From assembly GCF_024753285.1 (NCBI RefSeq), contig NZ_JANUGW010000002.1, positions 124,001-188,000 on the forward strand: DNA of 64,000 nucleotides, written 5' to 3'. The position numbers and the translations under genes are program-made. Numbering within the stretch: the first letter of the stretch is position 1; each line of letters begins with the position of its first letter. This DNA is from Massilia pinisoli (GTDB lineage: Bacteria; Pseudomonadota; Gammaproteobacteria; Burkholderiales; Burkholderiaceae_D). Shown in pieces: positions 17,441 to 25,119 of this stretch. The notes beneath the pieces were generated by a model. It had not been told where the DNA came from, did not search any database, and saw only the letters and a program-made list of their open reading frames with translations.

Positions 17441-17835
17441 ATGCTGGGCCCGCGCCCCGTGCGCTGATCGTGCTCGATCCGCTCCTGGCACGCGATGCAC
17501 GTCCGCACCGTGGGCGTGGCAAGCAGCCGCGCTTCCGGAATCTCGCGTCCGCACGACTCGCAGATGCCGATCGCCCCTGAATCCAGCCGGCCGATCGCGG
17601 CATCGATCTCGTGCAGCAGATTCGTCTCGTGCTCGGCCAGGTGTTCCTCGTTATGGCTGAGCATTTCGCCGGCCGGCGCGTCGTCGTTCTGACCCATGTG
17701 GGCGTTCGGCGCGATCGCGGGGCGGTCGTCCGTATCGCCGGCCGTGCGCGCGCGCACCGTGGCGAGCACGTCGTCGCGGCTCTTGTGCAGGCGCTTGCCG
17801 AGTTCTTCGTGGAGTTGCGGTGAGATTGGCGGCAT
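17437..17835 (-). CDS. TraR/DksA-family zinc-finger protein
   Basis: A 132-aa protein with an N-terminal alpha-helical region and a C-terminal four-Cys zinc finger: CESCG at about residues 92-96 and CIAC at about 113-116. That is the TraR/DksA arrangement; such proteins bind the RNA polymerase secondary channel. The acidic tip residues of true DksA cannot be assigned with confidence, so the effect on transcription is uncertain. It interrupts the cbb3 cluster in opposite orientation. Its upstream region is shared with ccoN, and its TAG stop is part of the REP head. Confidence 0.85.
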   Translation of the reverse strand: MPPISPQLHEELGKRLHKSRDDVLATVRARTAGDTDDRPAIAPNAHMGQNDDAPAGEMLSHNEEHLAEHETNLLHEIDAAIGRLDSGAIGICESCGREIPEARLLATPTVRTCIACQERIEHDQRTGRGPSM

Positions 17836-18071
17836 GGTCGTCGTCCTTTGTGTCGGTCAGTTTGCGGTCGGTGTGGCGGGACCATCGAGCCTCATGTTTG
17901 ACTCAGGTCATCTCGTCCCTTCGTAACGCCAGTCTGCTTTCAGCAACACGGAAGCAGCGCGCTTCTTCCTTCGACCCAATCTGGACTTTTTGATTCACAT
18001 CAAGGATTTCGAACCCCCAGGAAACCTACCCTGACGGTGTCATCTTTTCTTCTTATCGCAGGGAGTGCATC
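17836..18071. other. Divergent intergenic region between the dksA-like gene and ccoN
   Basis: A 236-bp region with the FNR box at 17990-18003. The box is placed for ccoN (68 nt before its start). The 154 bp leading to the dksA-like gene hold no obvious second box, so whether Fnr also affects the leftward gene is open. Confidence 0.5.
17990..18003 (+). promoter_or_regulatory. FNR box upstream of ccoNOQP
   Basis: TTGAT-TCAC-ATCAA is a perfect FNR/ANR palindrome centred at 17996.5. The predicted class II start is near 18038, with a poor -10 (TACCCT, 18027-18032) at the right distance. A weak -10 is common at activator-dependent promoters. Confidence 0.88.
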
Positions 18072-19520
18072 TTGGACAGCAGTCTAAACTATAACGACAA
18101 GATCGTGCGCCAGTTTGCCATCGCCACCGTCTTCTGGGGCGTGGTGGGCATGCTGGCGGGCGTGTGGATTGCCGCGCAGCTCGCCTGGCCGGCATTGAAC
18201 TTCGACATCCCATGGCTCACGTACGGACGGCTGCGGCCGCTGCACACGAACGCGGTGATCTTCGCGTTCGGCATCTGCGGCCTGTTCGCCACGTCCTATT
18301 ACGTCGTGCAGCGCACGTGCCAGGTCCGGCTGTTCTCGGACAAGCTCGCGGCATTCACCTTCTGGGGCTGGCAGGCCGTGCTCGTCTCGGCCGCGATCAG
18401 CCTGCCGCTGGGCTTCACGCGCGGCAAGGAATACGCCGAGCTGGAATGGCCGATCGCCATCCTCATCGCCGTCGTGTGGGTCGTGTACGCGATCGTGTTC
18501 TTCGGCACGATCGTCAAGCGGGCCGTAGCGCACATCTACGTCGCGAACTGGTTCTTCGGCGGCTACATCCTCGCGGTGGCGATCCTCCATATCGTCAACG
18601 GCATGTCGATGCCGGTCAGCTTCATGAAGTCGTACTCGATGTATGCCGGCGTGCAGGACGCGATGATCCAGTGGTGGTACGGCCACAACGCCGTCGGCTT
18701 CATCCTCACGGCGGGCTACCTCGGCATGGTGTACTACTTCATCCCGAAACAGGCCGAGCGTCCCGTGTATTCGTACCGCCTGTCCATCGTGCACTTCTGG
18801 GCGCTGATCTTCACGTACATGTGGGCCGGCCCGCACCACCTGCACTACACGGCGCTCCCGGACTGGACGCAGTCGATCGGCATGGTGTTCTCGCTGATCC
18901 TGCTGGCACCGTCGTGGGGCGGCATGATCAACGGGATCATGACCCTGTCCGGCGCCTGGCACAAGCTGCGCTCCGACCCGCTGCTGAAGTTCATGATCGT
19001 TTCGCTGTCGTTCTACGGCATGGCCACGTTCGAGGGCCCGATGATGTCGATTAAAACGATCAACTCGCTGTCGCACTACACGGACTGGGGCATCGCCCAC
19101 GTGCACGGCGGCGCGCTGGGCTGGGTCGGCTTCATCACGATGGGCTCCCTGTACTACCTGATCCCGCGCCTCGCGGGCAAGAAGCAGATGGCCAGCATGG
19201 CCCTCGTCGAGACGCACTTCTGGCTGGGCACCATCGGCATCGTGCTGTACATCGCCGCGATGTGGATCGCCGGCGTCATGCAAGGCCTGATGTGGCGCGC
19301 CGTGAACCCGGACGGCACCCTGACATACACCTTCGTCGAAGGCGTCAAGGCGACCTATCCCTACTACGTGATCCGCTTCGGCGGCGGCCTGATGTACCTG
19401 AGCGGCATGTGCCTGATGGCGTACAACACGTGGCTCACGCTGCGCGGCACGCGGACGTCGGTGGTGCGCATCCCGGCGCCGCACCACGCCGCCGCGCACG
19501 CCGCCCCGGAACACGCCTAA
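18072..19520 (+). CDS. ccoN: cbb3-type cytochrome c oxidase subunit I
   Basis: A 482-aa polytopic haem-copper oxidase subunit that reduces O2 at high affinity. Ligand regions are visible: [14 protein letters not shown] (low-spin haem His), [11 protein letters not shown] (CuB His), [15 protein letters not shown] (the CuB His pair) and [12 protein letters not shown] (haem His). Start is TTG 18072 with GGGAG at 18061-18065, 6 nt upstream; no in-frame ATG or GTG fits better. It is first in ccoN-ccoO-ccoQ-ccoP-ccoG-ccoH, under the FNR box. Confidence 0.97.
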   Translation: MDSSLNYNDKIVRQFAIATVFWGVVGMLAGVWIAAQLAWPALNFDIPWLTYGRLRPLHTNAVIFAFGICGLFATSYYVVQRTCQVRLFSDKLAAFTFWGWQAVLVSAAISLPLGFTRGKEYAELEWPIAILIAVVWVVYAIVFFGTIVKRAVAHIYVANWFFGGYILAVAILHIVNGMSMPVSFMKSYSMYAGVQDAMIQWWYGHNAVGFILTAGYLGMVYYFIPKQAERPVYSYRLSIVHFWALIFTYMWAGPHHLHYTALPDWTQSIGMVFSLILLAPSWGGMINGIMTLSGAWHKLRSDPLLKFMIVSLSFYGMATFEGPMMSIKTINSLSHYTDWGIAHVHGGALGWVGFITMGSLYYLIPRLAGKKQMASMALVETHFWLGTIGIVLYIAAMWIAGVMQGLMWRAVNPDGTLTYTFVEGVKATYPYYVIRFGGGLMYLSGMCLMAYNTWLTLRGTRTSVVRIPAPHHAAAHAAPEHA

Positions 19521-19541
19521 CCGGAACCCGCAGGAGAAACC

Positions 19542-20156
<615 letters not shown>

Positions 20157-20164
20157 GAACTGAC

Positions 20165-20335
20165 ATGGCCATCGAACACATTTTCGACGACGCGAGCCGC
20201 GTGATGACGATCGTGAGCTTCACCACCTTCCTAGGCATCCTCGCGTGGACATATCTGCTGCGCGACGAGCGGGACTTCGCCGCCACCGCCGCGCTGCCGT
20301 TCGCGGATGACGACGTGGAGGACGATTATGTCTGA
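20165..20335 (+). CDS. ccoQ: cbb3-type oxidase subunit CcoQ
   Basis: A 56-aa single-helix protein (MTIVSFTTFLGILAWTYLL) followed by RDERDF and an acidic tail ADDDVEDDYV. CcoQ proteins stabilise the CcoN-CcoO-CcoP complex. The stop lies 8 nt inside ccoP, which starts at 20328. The acidic C-terminus is longer than in many homologues. Confidence 0.9.
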   Translation: MAIEHIFDDASRVMTIVSFTTFLGILAWTYLLRDERDFAATAALPFADDDVEDDYV

Positions 20336-21281
20336 CTTCACGAGCGGTTTCTGGAACTGGTACGTCACCCTGATCACGGTGCTGGGCATCGCCGGCTGCG
20401 CGATCCTGCTGTGGTCGCAGTCGCGCCACAAGGTGCGCCTGGACGACAAGGGCCAGCCGGAAAAGACGACGGGTCACGTGTGGGACGAGGACCTGACGGA
20501 GCTGAACACGCCGATGCCGCGCTGGTGGATGGTCATGTTCTATCTGACCATCGTGTTCGCCGCGGGCTATCTGATCCTGTATCCGGGCCTCGGCAGCTAT
20601 GCCGGCCGGCTCGGCTGGCAATCGACGGGCGCCTACAAGCAGGAGCTGGCGAAGGCCGATGCGGACTACGGTCCCCTGTTCGCACAATACCTGAAGCGTG
20701 ACCTGAAGGACGTCGCGGCCGATCCGCAGGCCCATGCCATGGGCGAGCGCCTGTTCCTGACGTATTGCGCGCAATGCCACGGCTCCGATGCGCGGGGCAA
20801 CAAGGGCTACCCGAACCTGACGGACACCGATTGGCTGTACGGCGGCGAGCCGTCCGTGATCAAGGAAACGATCATGAAGGGCCGCAATGGCGTGATGCCG
20901 CCGATGGGCGCGGCGCTCGGCTCGGACACGGACGTCGAGAACGTCGCTCACTATGTCCTCAGCTTGTCCGGCGCGCCGGCCGACCCGATCAAGGTCGCCT
21001 ACGGCAAGTCGAAGTTCGCCGCGTGCGCCGCCTGCCACGGCGCCGACGCGCACGGCAACCAGATGATCGGCTCGCCGAACCTGACGGACAAGGTGTGGCT
21101 GTACGGCGGCAGCCCGGAGACCGTGATGGAAACCATCCGCAAGGGCCGCAACAACACGATGCCGGCGTGGGGCGAATTCCTCGGCGAGGGCAAGGTCCAC
21201 GTGCTGGCGGCCTATGTGTGGAGCCTGTCGAACATGCAGGGTGTGCAACCTGGGGTGCAGCATGGAGTAGCGGCAAAATGA
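20328..21281 (+). CDS. ccoP: cbb3-type oxidase dihaem cytochrome subunit III
   Basis: A 317-aa membrane-anchored dihaem cytochrome c. It begins MSDFTSGFWNWYVTLITVLG and has a second helix near residue 70. Haem sites are C147-A-Q-C150-H151 and C233-A-A-C236-H237, each followed by G-x-D-A-x-G and a Met-containing loop (GVMPPMG, NTMPAWG). It is the electron entry subunit. The gene overlaps both ccoQ and ccoG (ATGA), so the subunits are translationally coupled. Confidence 0.96.
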   Translation: MSDFTSGFWNWYVTLITVLGIAGCAILLWSQSRHKVRLDDKGQPEKTTGHVWDEDLTELNTPMPRWWMVMFYLTIVFAAGYLILYPGLGSYAGRLGWQSTGAYKQELAKADADYGPLFAQYLKRDLKDVAADPQAHAMGERLFLTYCAQCHGSDARGNKGYPNLTDTDWLYGGEPSVIKETIMKGRNGVMPPMGAALGSDTDVENVAHYVLSLSGAPADPIKVAYGKSKFAACAACHGADAHGNQMIGSPNLTDKVWLYGGSPETVMETIRKGRNNTMPAWGEFLGEGKVHVLAAYVWSLSNMQGVQPGVQHGVAAK

Positions 21282-22660
21282 ATGCGTTGGCGCCGAAGGA
21301 AGCCGTCATCAAGATGTACGCCAAGCGCGAAGCGATCCACCCGCGCGAGGTGAAGGGACGGTTCGCCACGTTGCGGTGGACCTGCGTCTGGCTCACGCAG
21401 GCCCTGTTCTACGGGCTGCCGTGGCTCTCGATGCACGGCCGCCAGGCCGTGCTGTTCGACCTCGGCGCACGCAAGTTCCACCTGTTCGGACTGGTGCTGT
21501 GGCCGCAGGATTTCATCTATCTCGCGGGCCTGTTGATCATCTGCGCCTACGCGCTGTTCCTCGTGACGGCGGTGGCGGGGCGCGTGTGGTGCGGCTATGC
21601 GTGCCCGCAGACGGTGTACACGGAAATCTTCCTGTGGATCGAGCGCCGCATCGAAGGCGACCGCAGCGCGCGCATCCGCCTCGACCGCCAGCCGTGGACG
21701 GTGCAGAAGGTCGCGCGGCGCACCGCGAAGCACCTCGCGTGGGGGCTTGTGGCGCTGTGGACGGGCTTCACGTTCGTCGGCTATTTCACGCCGGTCCGCG
21801 CGCTGGGCGACGCGGTGGCGCACCTCGGGCTCGGCCCGTGGGAGACGTTCTGGGTGCTGTTCTACAGCTTCGCCACGTACGGCAACGCGGGCTGGATGCG
21901 CGAGCAGGTGTGCAAGTACATGTGCCCGTACGCCCGCTTCCAGAGCGCGATGTTCGACCACGACACGCTGATCGTCAGCTACGACGGGGCGCGTGGCGAA
22001 CCGCGCGGCGCGGCCCGCGATGCTTCGCGCGGCGACTGCATCGACTGCTCGCTGTGCGTGCAGGTGTGCCCGACCGGCATCGACATCCGCAACGGCCTGC
22101 AATATGAATGCATCGGCTGCGCCGCCTGCGTCGACGCGTGCGACAGCGTGATGGACAAGGTGGACAAGCCGCAGGGCCTGATCCGCTACGCGACAGAGAA
22201 TGCGCTGGCCGGACACTGGAGCGCGAGCCAGATCCGCGCGCGCGTGCTGCGTCCGCGCACGATCGGCTACGGCCTCGTGCTGCTGCTGATGGCGACGGGC
22301 ATGAGCACGGCGCTGGCGCTGCGTACACCGCTGAAGCTGGACGTGATCCGCGACCGCGGTTCCATGGGCCGCGAAGTGGACGGCGGCCGCATCGAGAACG
22401 TGTACCGGCTGCAGCTGATGAACACGGGCGAACGCGACCACCTGTTCCGCGTTCGGGTTGCCGGCATCCCGACGGCGGCCGTCGTCGACGAAGACGTCGT
22501 CGAGCTGGCCGGCGCGTCCGCGCGCGCCGTGCCCGTGCGCGTACGCGTGGACCATCACGCCGCCCACACCGGATCGAACGCGCTGACGTTCAGCGTGACG
22601 GCCGAGGACGACCCCGCGCTGCACGTGACGGAAAAGGCCGTCTTCATCGTGCCGCGCTGA
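21278..22660 (+). CDS. ccoG: Cytochrome c oxidase accessory protein CcoG (RdxA/FixG)
   Basis: A 460-aa membrane iron-sulfur protein. Membrane helices are followed by WCGYACPQTVYTEIFLWIER, and two 4Fe-4S motifs come later (CIDCSLCVQVCPTGI and CIGCAACVDACD). The C-terminal half is a FixG-type immunoglobulin-like domain. CcoG is implicated in reducing copper for cbb3 assembly. The start ATG 21278 overlaps the ccoP stop. Confidence 0.95.
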   Translation: MNALAPKEAVIKMYAKREAIHPREVKGRFATLRWTCVWLTQALFYGLPWLSMHGRQAVLFDLGARKFHLFGLVLWPQDFIYLAGLLIICAYALFLVTAVAGRVWCGYACPQTVYTEIFLWIERRIEGDRSARIRLDRQPWTVQKVARRTAKHLAWGLVALWTGFTFVGYFTPVRALGDAVAHLGLGPWETFWVLFYSFATYGNAGWMREQVCKYMCPYARFQSAMFDHDTLIVSYDGARGEPRGAARDASRGDCIDCSLCVQVCPTGIDIRNGLQYECIGCAACVDACDSVMDKVDKPQGLIRYATENALAGHWSASQIRARVLRPRTIGYGLVLLLMATGMSTALALRTPLKLDVIRDRGSMGREVDGGRIENVYRLQLMNTGERDHLFRVRVAGIPTAAVVDEDVVELAGASARAVPVRVRVDHHAAHTGSNALTFSVTAEDDPALHVTEKAVFIVPR

Positions 22661-22679
22661 ACCACCATAAGGACAAGAC

Positions 22680-23192
22680 ATGCACGCGACGACAACAACC
22701 GACGGGGCCAGGCCCTGGTACACCCACCGCTGGCCGTGGTTCCTGATGCTGGGCCCCGCCACCGTGCTCGTCGGCGGCGCCTACGTCACGTGGCTCGCCG
22801 TCGGGCATCCGGACGCCCTCGTCGTCGACGACTACTACAAGCAGGGCAAGGCCATCAACCAGGACCTGCGGCGCGACCGCGCGGCTACGGCACTGGGGCT
22901 GTCGCTGCACGCCGACTACGACCCGCGCTCCGGTCGCCTTTCCGGCCGGCTGGCGGGGAAAGCTGCGGGGCCGGTGGCACCGTTCACGATCTATCTCGCG
23001 CATCCCACGCTGCCGCAGCGCGACCTGCGCGTGTTCGTGCGCCCGGCGGCCGACGGCACCTTCGCCGTGGCGCTGCCCGCGCTGGAGCGGACGCACTGGC
23101 AGGTGGTCGTGGAAGGATCGCTGCGCGACTGGCGCCTGGCGAAAGGGTGGGATGGCGCGGCGCCGCTCACGATCGTGGCGGACGCGCCCTGA
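22680..23192 (+). CDS. ccoH: FixH/CcoH family protein
   Basis: A 170-aa protein with one N-terminal helix (WPWFLMLGPATVLVGGAYVTWL), then the FixH signature VVDDYYKQGKAINQDLRRD and a beta-rich periplasmic domain. FixH/CcoH is needed for stable cbb3 assembly. It ends the rightward cco operon, 19 nt after ccoG. The C-terminus is 21 bp from the convergent fnr stop. Confidence 0.9.
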   Translation: MHATTTTDGARPWYTHRWPWFLMLGPATVLVGGAYVTWLAVGHPDALVVDDYYKQGKAINQDLRRDRAATALGLSLHADYDPRSGRLSGRLAGKAAGPVAPFTIYLAHPTLPQRDLRVFVRPAADGTFAVALPALERTHWQVVVEGSLRDWRLAKGWDGAAPLTIVADAP

Positions 23193-23213
23193 AAAGACAG
23201 GCGCGGTGGCGCG

Positions 23214-23981
23214 TCACGCCATCGGGCTGCACTGCTCCGTGCCCGCCGCCATCGCCTTCAGGCGCGCCGGTTCCAGCAGCTCGACTTCGCGCTTGTCGAC
23301 GTGCACGAGGCCCAGCTTCTTGAAGCGCGACAGCAGGCGGCTGATGCTTTCGATCGTGAGGCCCAGGTAGTTGCCGATGTCCTCGCGCGACATGCGCAGC
23401 TGGAAGCGCGTGGGCGAATAGCCGCGCGCCGCGTAGCGGGCGGAGAGGTTCACGAGGAACACGGCGAAACGCTGCTCCGCGCGCATATTCCCCAAGAGGA
23501 GCATGACGTTCTGCTCGCGCGTGATCTCGCGGCTCATGATGCGGTGGAAGTGGCGCAGCAGCGCGGGCACGTGGCCGAACAGATCTTCCAGGTGCGCGAA
23601 CGGGATCTCGCATACCTCGCTGTCTTCCAGCGCGACGGCGTCGCAGTGGTGGCGGTCGCCGCTGATGGCGTCCATGCCGAGCAACTCGCCGGCCATCTGG
23701 AAACCGGTGATCTGCGCCTCGCCGGCCGCGTTGATCTGGTACGTCTTGAAATGGCCGAAACGGACGGCATACAGATTGCGGAACGGCTCGCCCATCTTGT
23801 ACAGCGGCTCGTCGCGCTCCAGGCGGCGGCGCTTGCCGATGATCTTGTCCAGGCGATCGATGTCCGCATCTTCGAGGCCCATCGGCAGGCACAGCTGGTG
23901 CATGCTGCAGGCCGAGCAACTCGCCTTCAACGCGTGGATGCTGATCGTTTTATCGGCGGTTGTGGTATCAGTATTAATCAT
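23214..23981 (-). CDS. fnr: Fumarate/nitrate reduction transcriptional regulator Fnr
   Basis: A 255-aa CRP/FNR regulator. The cluster ligands C22, C25 and C31 (C-x2-C-x5-C) and C113 match the oxygen-labile 4Fe-4S form. A cyclic-nucleotide-type beta roll is followed by a long dimer helix and a helix-turn-helix, REDIGNYLGLTIESISRLLSRF, with the E..SR residues that read TTGAT half sites. It is the probable activator of the three FNR boxes in this window. No FNR box is seen upstream of its own start. Confidence 0.96.
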   Translation of the reverse strand: MINTDTTTADKTISIHALKASCSACSMHQLCLPMGLEDADIDRLDKIIGKRRRLERDEPLYKMGEPFRNLYAVRFGHFKTYQINAAGEAQITGFQMAGELLGMDAISGDRHHCDAVALEDSEVCEIPFAHLEDLFGHVPALLRHFHRIMSREITREQNVMLLLGNMRAEQRFAVFLVNLSARYAARGYSPTRFQLRMSREDIGNYLGLTIESISRLLSRFKKLGLVHVDKREVELLEPARLKAMAAGTEQCSPMA

Positions 23982-24199
23982 GACAAGGACCTCGCGGTAG
24001 TGCTTGGATTATAGTCCCGTTACCCTGCTGCCAGTAGGGAAATCGCAGCATCGGCGCGGATTCCGCACACAAAGTGTCGCGTCCCTGTACCGATTACGCC
24101 GCATCGGTCCGGGTCGCTCTGCCATGCCGGCGTCAAGCGTGCGCGCCTCCACGTTGTCAAGGATTACACTTCCCGTGCAGATTTGCCAACGGGAGATAT

Positions 24200-24895
24200 A
24201 TGTCGGGCGAGCAGCGTACTGGTCCATCCATAGTGCATGACGACGCAGGCGCGGGCACCGGCATCGCCACGTCTGCGCCGCTGGCCGACGAAGACCAGGC
24301 CCGCGCCGATTTCTACGGTCTGTTCGCGCACCTGCTGCTGGCCCCGCCGGACGCCGCGCTGCTCGGCGCGTTGGCCGCCGCCGACCCCGTCGCGGCGGCC
24401 GGCGAATTCGCCCTCGAGGATGCGTGGCTGAAGCTGACGCAGGCCGCGTCCGTCGTCGACGCGGCGCTCGTCGCCGACGAATTTTCCGCGCTGTTCATCA
24501 GCACGGGCACGCCGCTGTTGAATCCCTACGGCTCGTTCTACCTGACAGGCCATTTGAACGATGCGCCGCTGGCCGCGCTGCGCCAGGATCTGGCCCATCT
24601 GGGCCTCGCGCGCGCGCCTGGTGTCGGTGAGTTCGAAGACCACCTGGGTGCGCTGTGCGAGACGATGCGCGTGCTGATCCAGGGCGGCCCGGGCATGCGC
24701 CCGCGCGGTCTCGCCGCGCAGAAGGCCTTGTTCGAGGCGCATATCCGGCCGTGGTACGCGGCCTGCCTTGCAGACGTCGCGCATGCTGCCGACGCCAATT
24801 TCTACCGGGTCGTCGCTGGCGTCGTCGATGCGTTCCTGTCGATCGAAGCGCAGGCCTTCGCCGTGCTGGACACGACCGACCCTATCGCCGCATGA
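24200..24895 (+). CDS. TorD/DmsD-family molecular chaperone
   Basis: A 231-aa mostly helical protein. The motif pattern DEDQARADFYGLFAHLLLAPP near the N-terminus and LNPYGSFYLTGHLNDAPLAALRQDL in the middle is typical of TorD-family chaperones, which guard the Tat signal and cofactor loading of molybdoenzymes. The client is almost certainly the formate dehydrogenase alpha subunit 220 nt downstream. Start ATG 24200 has GGGAG 4 nt upstream. First gene of the long fdh operon. Confidence 0.88.
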   Translation: MSGEQRTGPSIVHDDAGAGTGIATSAPLADEDQARADFYGLFAHLLLAPPDAALLGALAAADPVAAAGEFALEDAWLKLTQAASVVDAALVADEFSALFISTGTPLLNPYGSFYLTGHLNDAPLAALRQDLAHLGLARAPGVGEFEDHLGALCETMRVLIQGGPGMRPRGLAAQKALFEAHIRPWYAACLADVAHAADANFYRVVAGVVDAFLSIEAQAFAVLDTTDPIAA

Positions 24896-24903
24896 GGACC
24901 ACC

Positions 24904-25110
24904 ATGAACGACGACAAGCAACCCGATCCCGCCCGCCGCAGCCTGCTGAAGGCTGCGCCGCTGGGCGCGTTGGCCATCGCCGCGGCCGCACGTGCGCGAG
25001 CGCCCGAGGCGCCGCCGGCACCGGCGACGCCCGCCGGAGGGCAGAAGACGCAGGGCTACCACGAGACGGAGCACATCCGGCGCTACTACCGCACTGCCGC
25101 TTACTGGTAG
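24904..25110 (+). CDS. Formate dehydrogenase region Tat-target peptide
   Basis: A 68-aa protein with a twin-arginine signal (ARRSLLKAAPLGALAIAAAA) and a short tail ending HETEHIRRYYRTAAYW. It matches the known small 'formate dehydrogenase region TAT target' proteins found just before fdh alpha subunits. Its function is not established; a role in assembly is plausible. It is 8 nt from the chaperone gene and 9 nt before the alpha subunit. Confidence 0.88.
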   Translation: MNDDKQPDPARRSLLKAAPLGALAIAAAARARAPEAPPAPATPAGGQKTQGYHETEHIRRYYRTAAYW

Positions 25111-25119
25111 GAGAACACG

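Noticed and set aside
24140..24175. TTGTCAAGGATT resembling half of an FNR box before the fdh operon
   Set aside because: Only one half site can be read; the second half does not match, so I do not claim Fnr control of the fdh operon.
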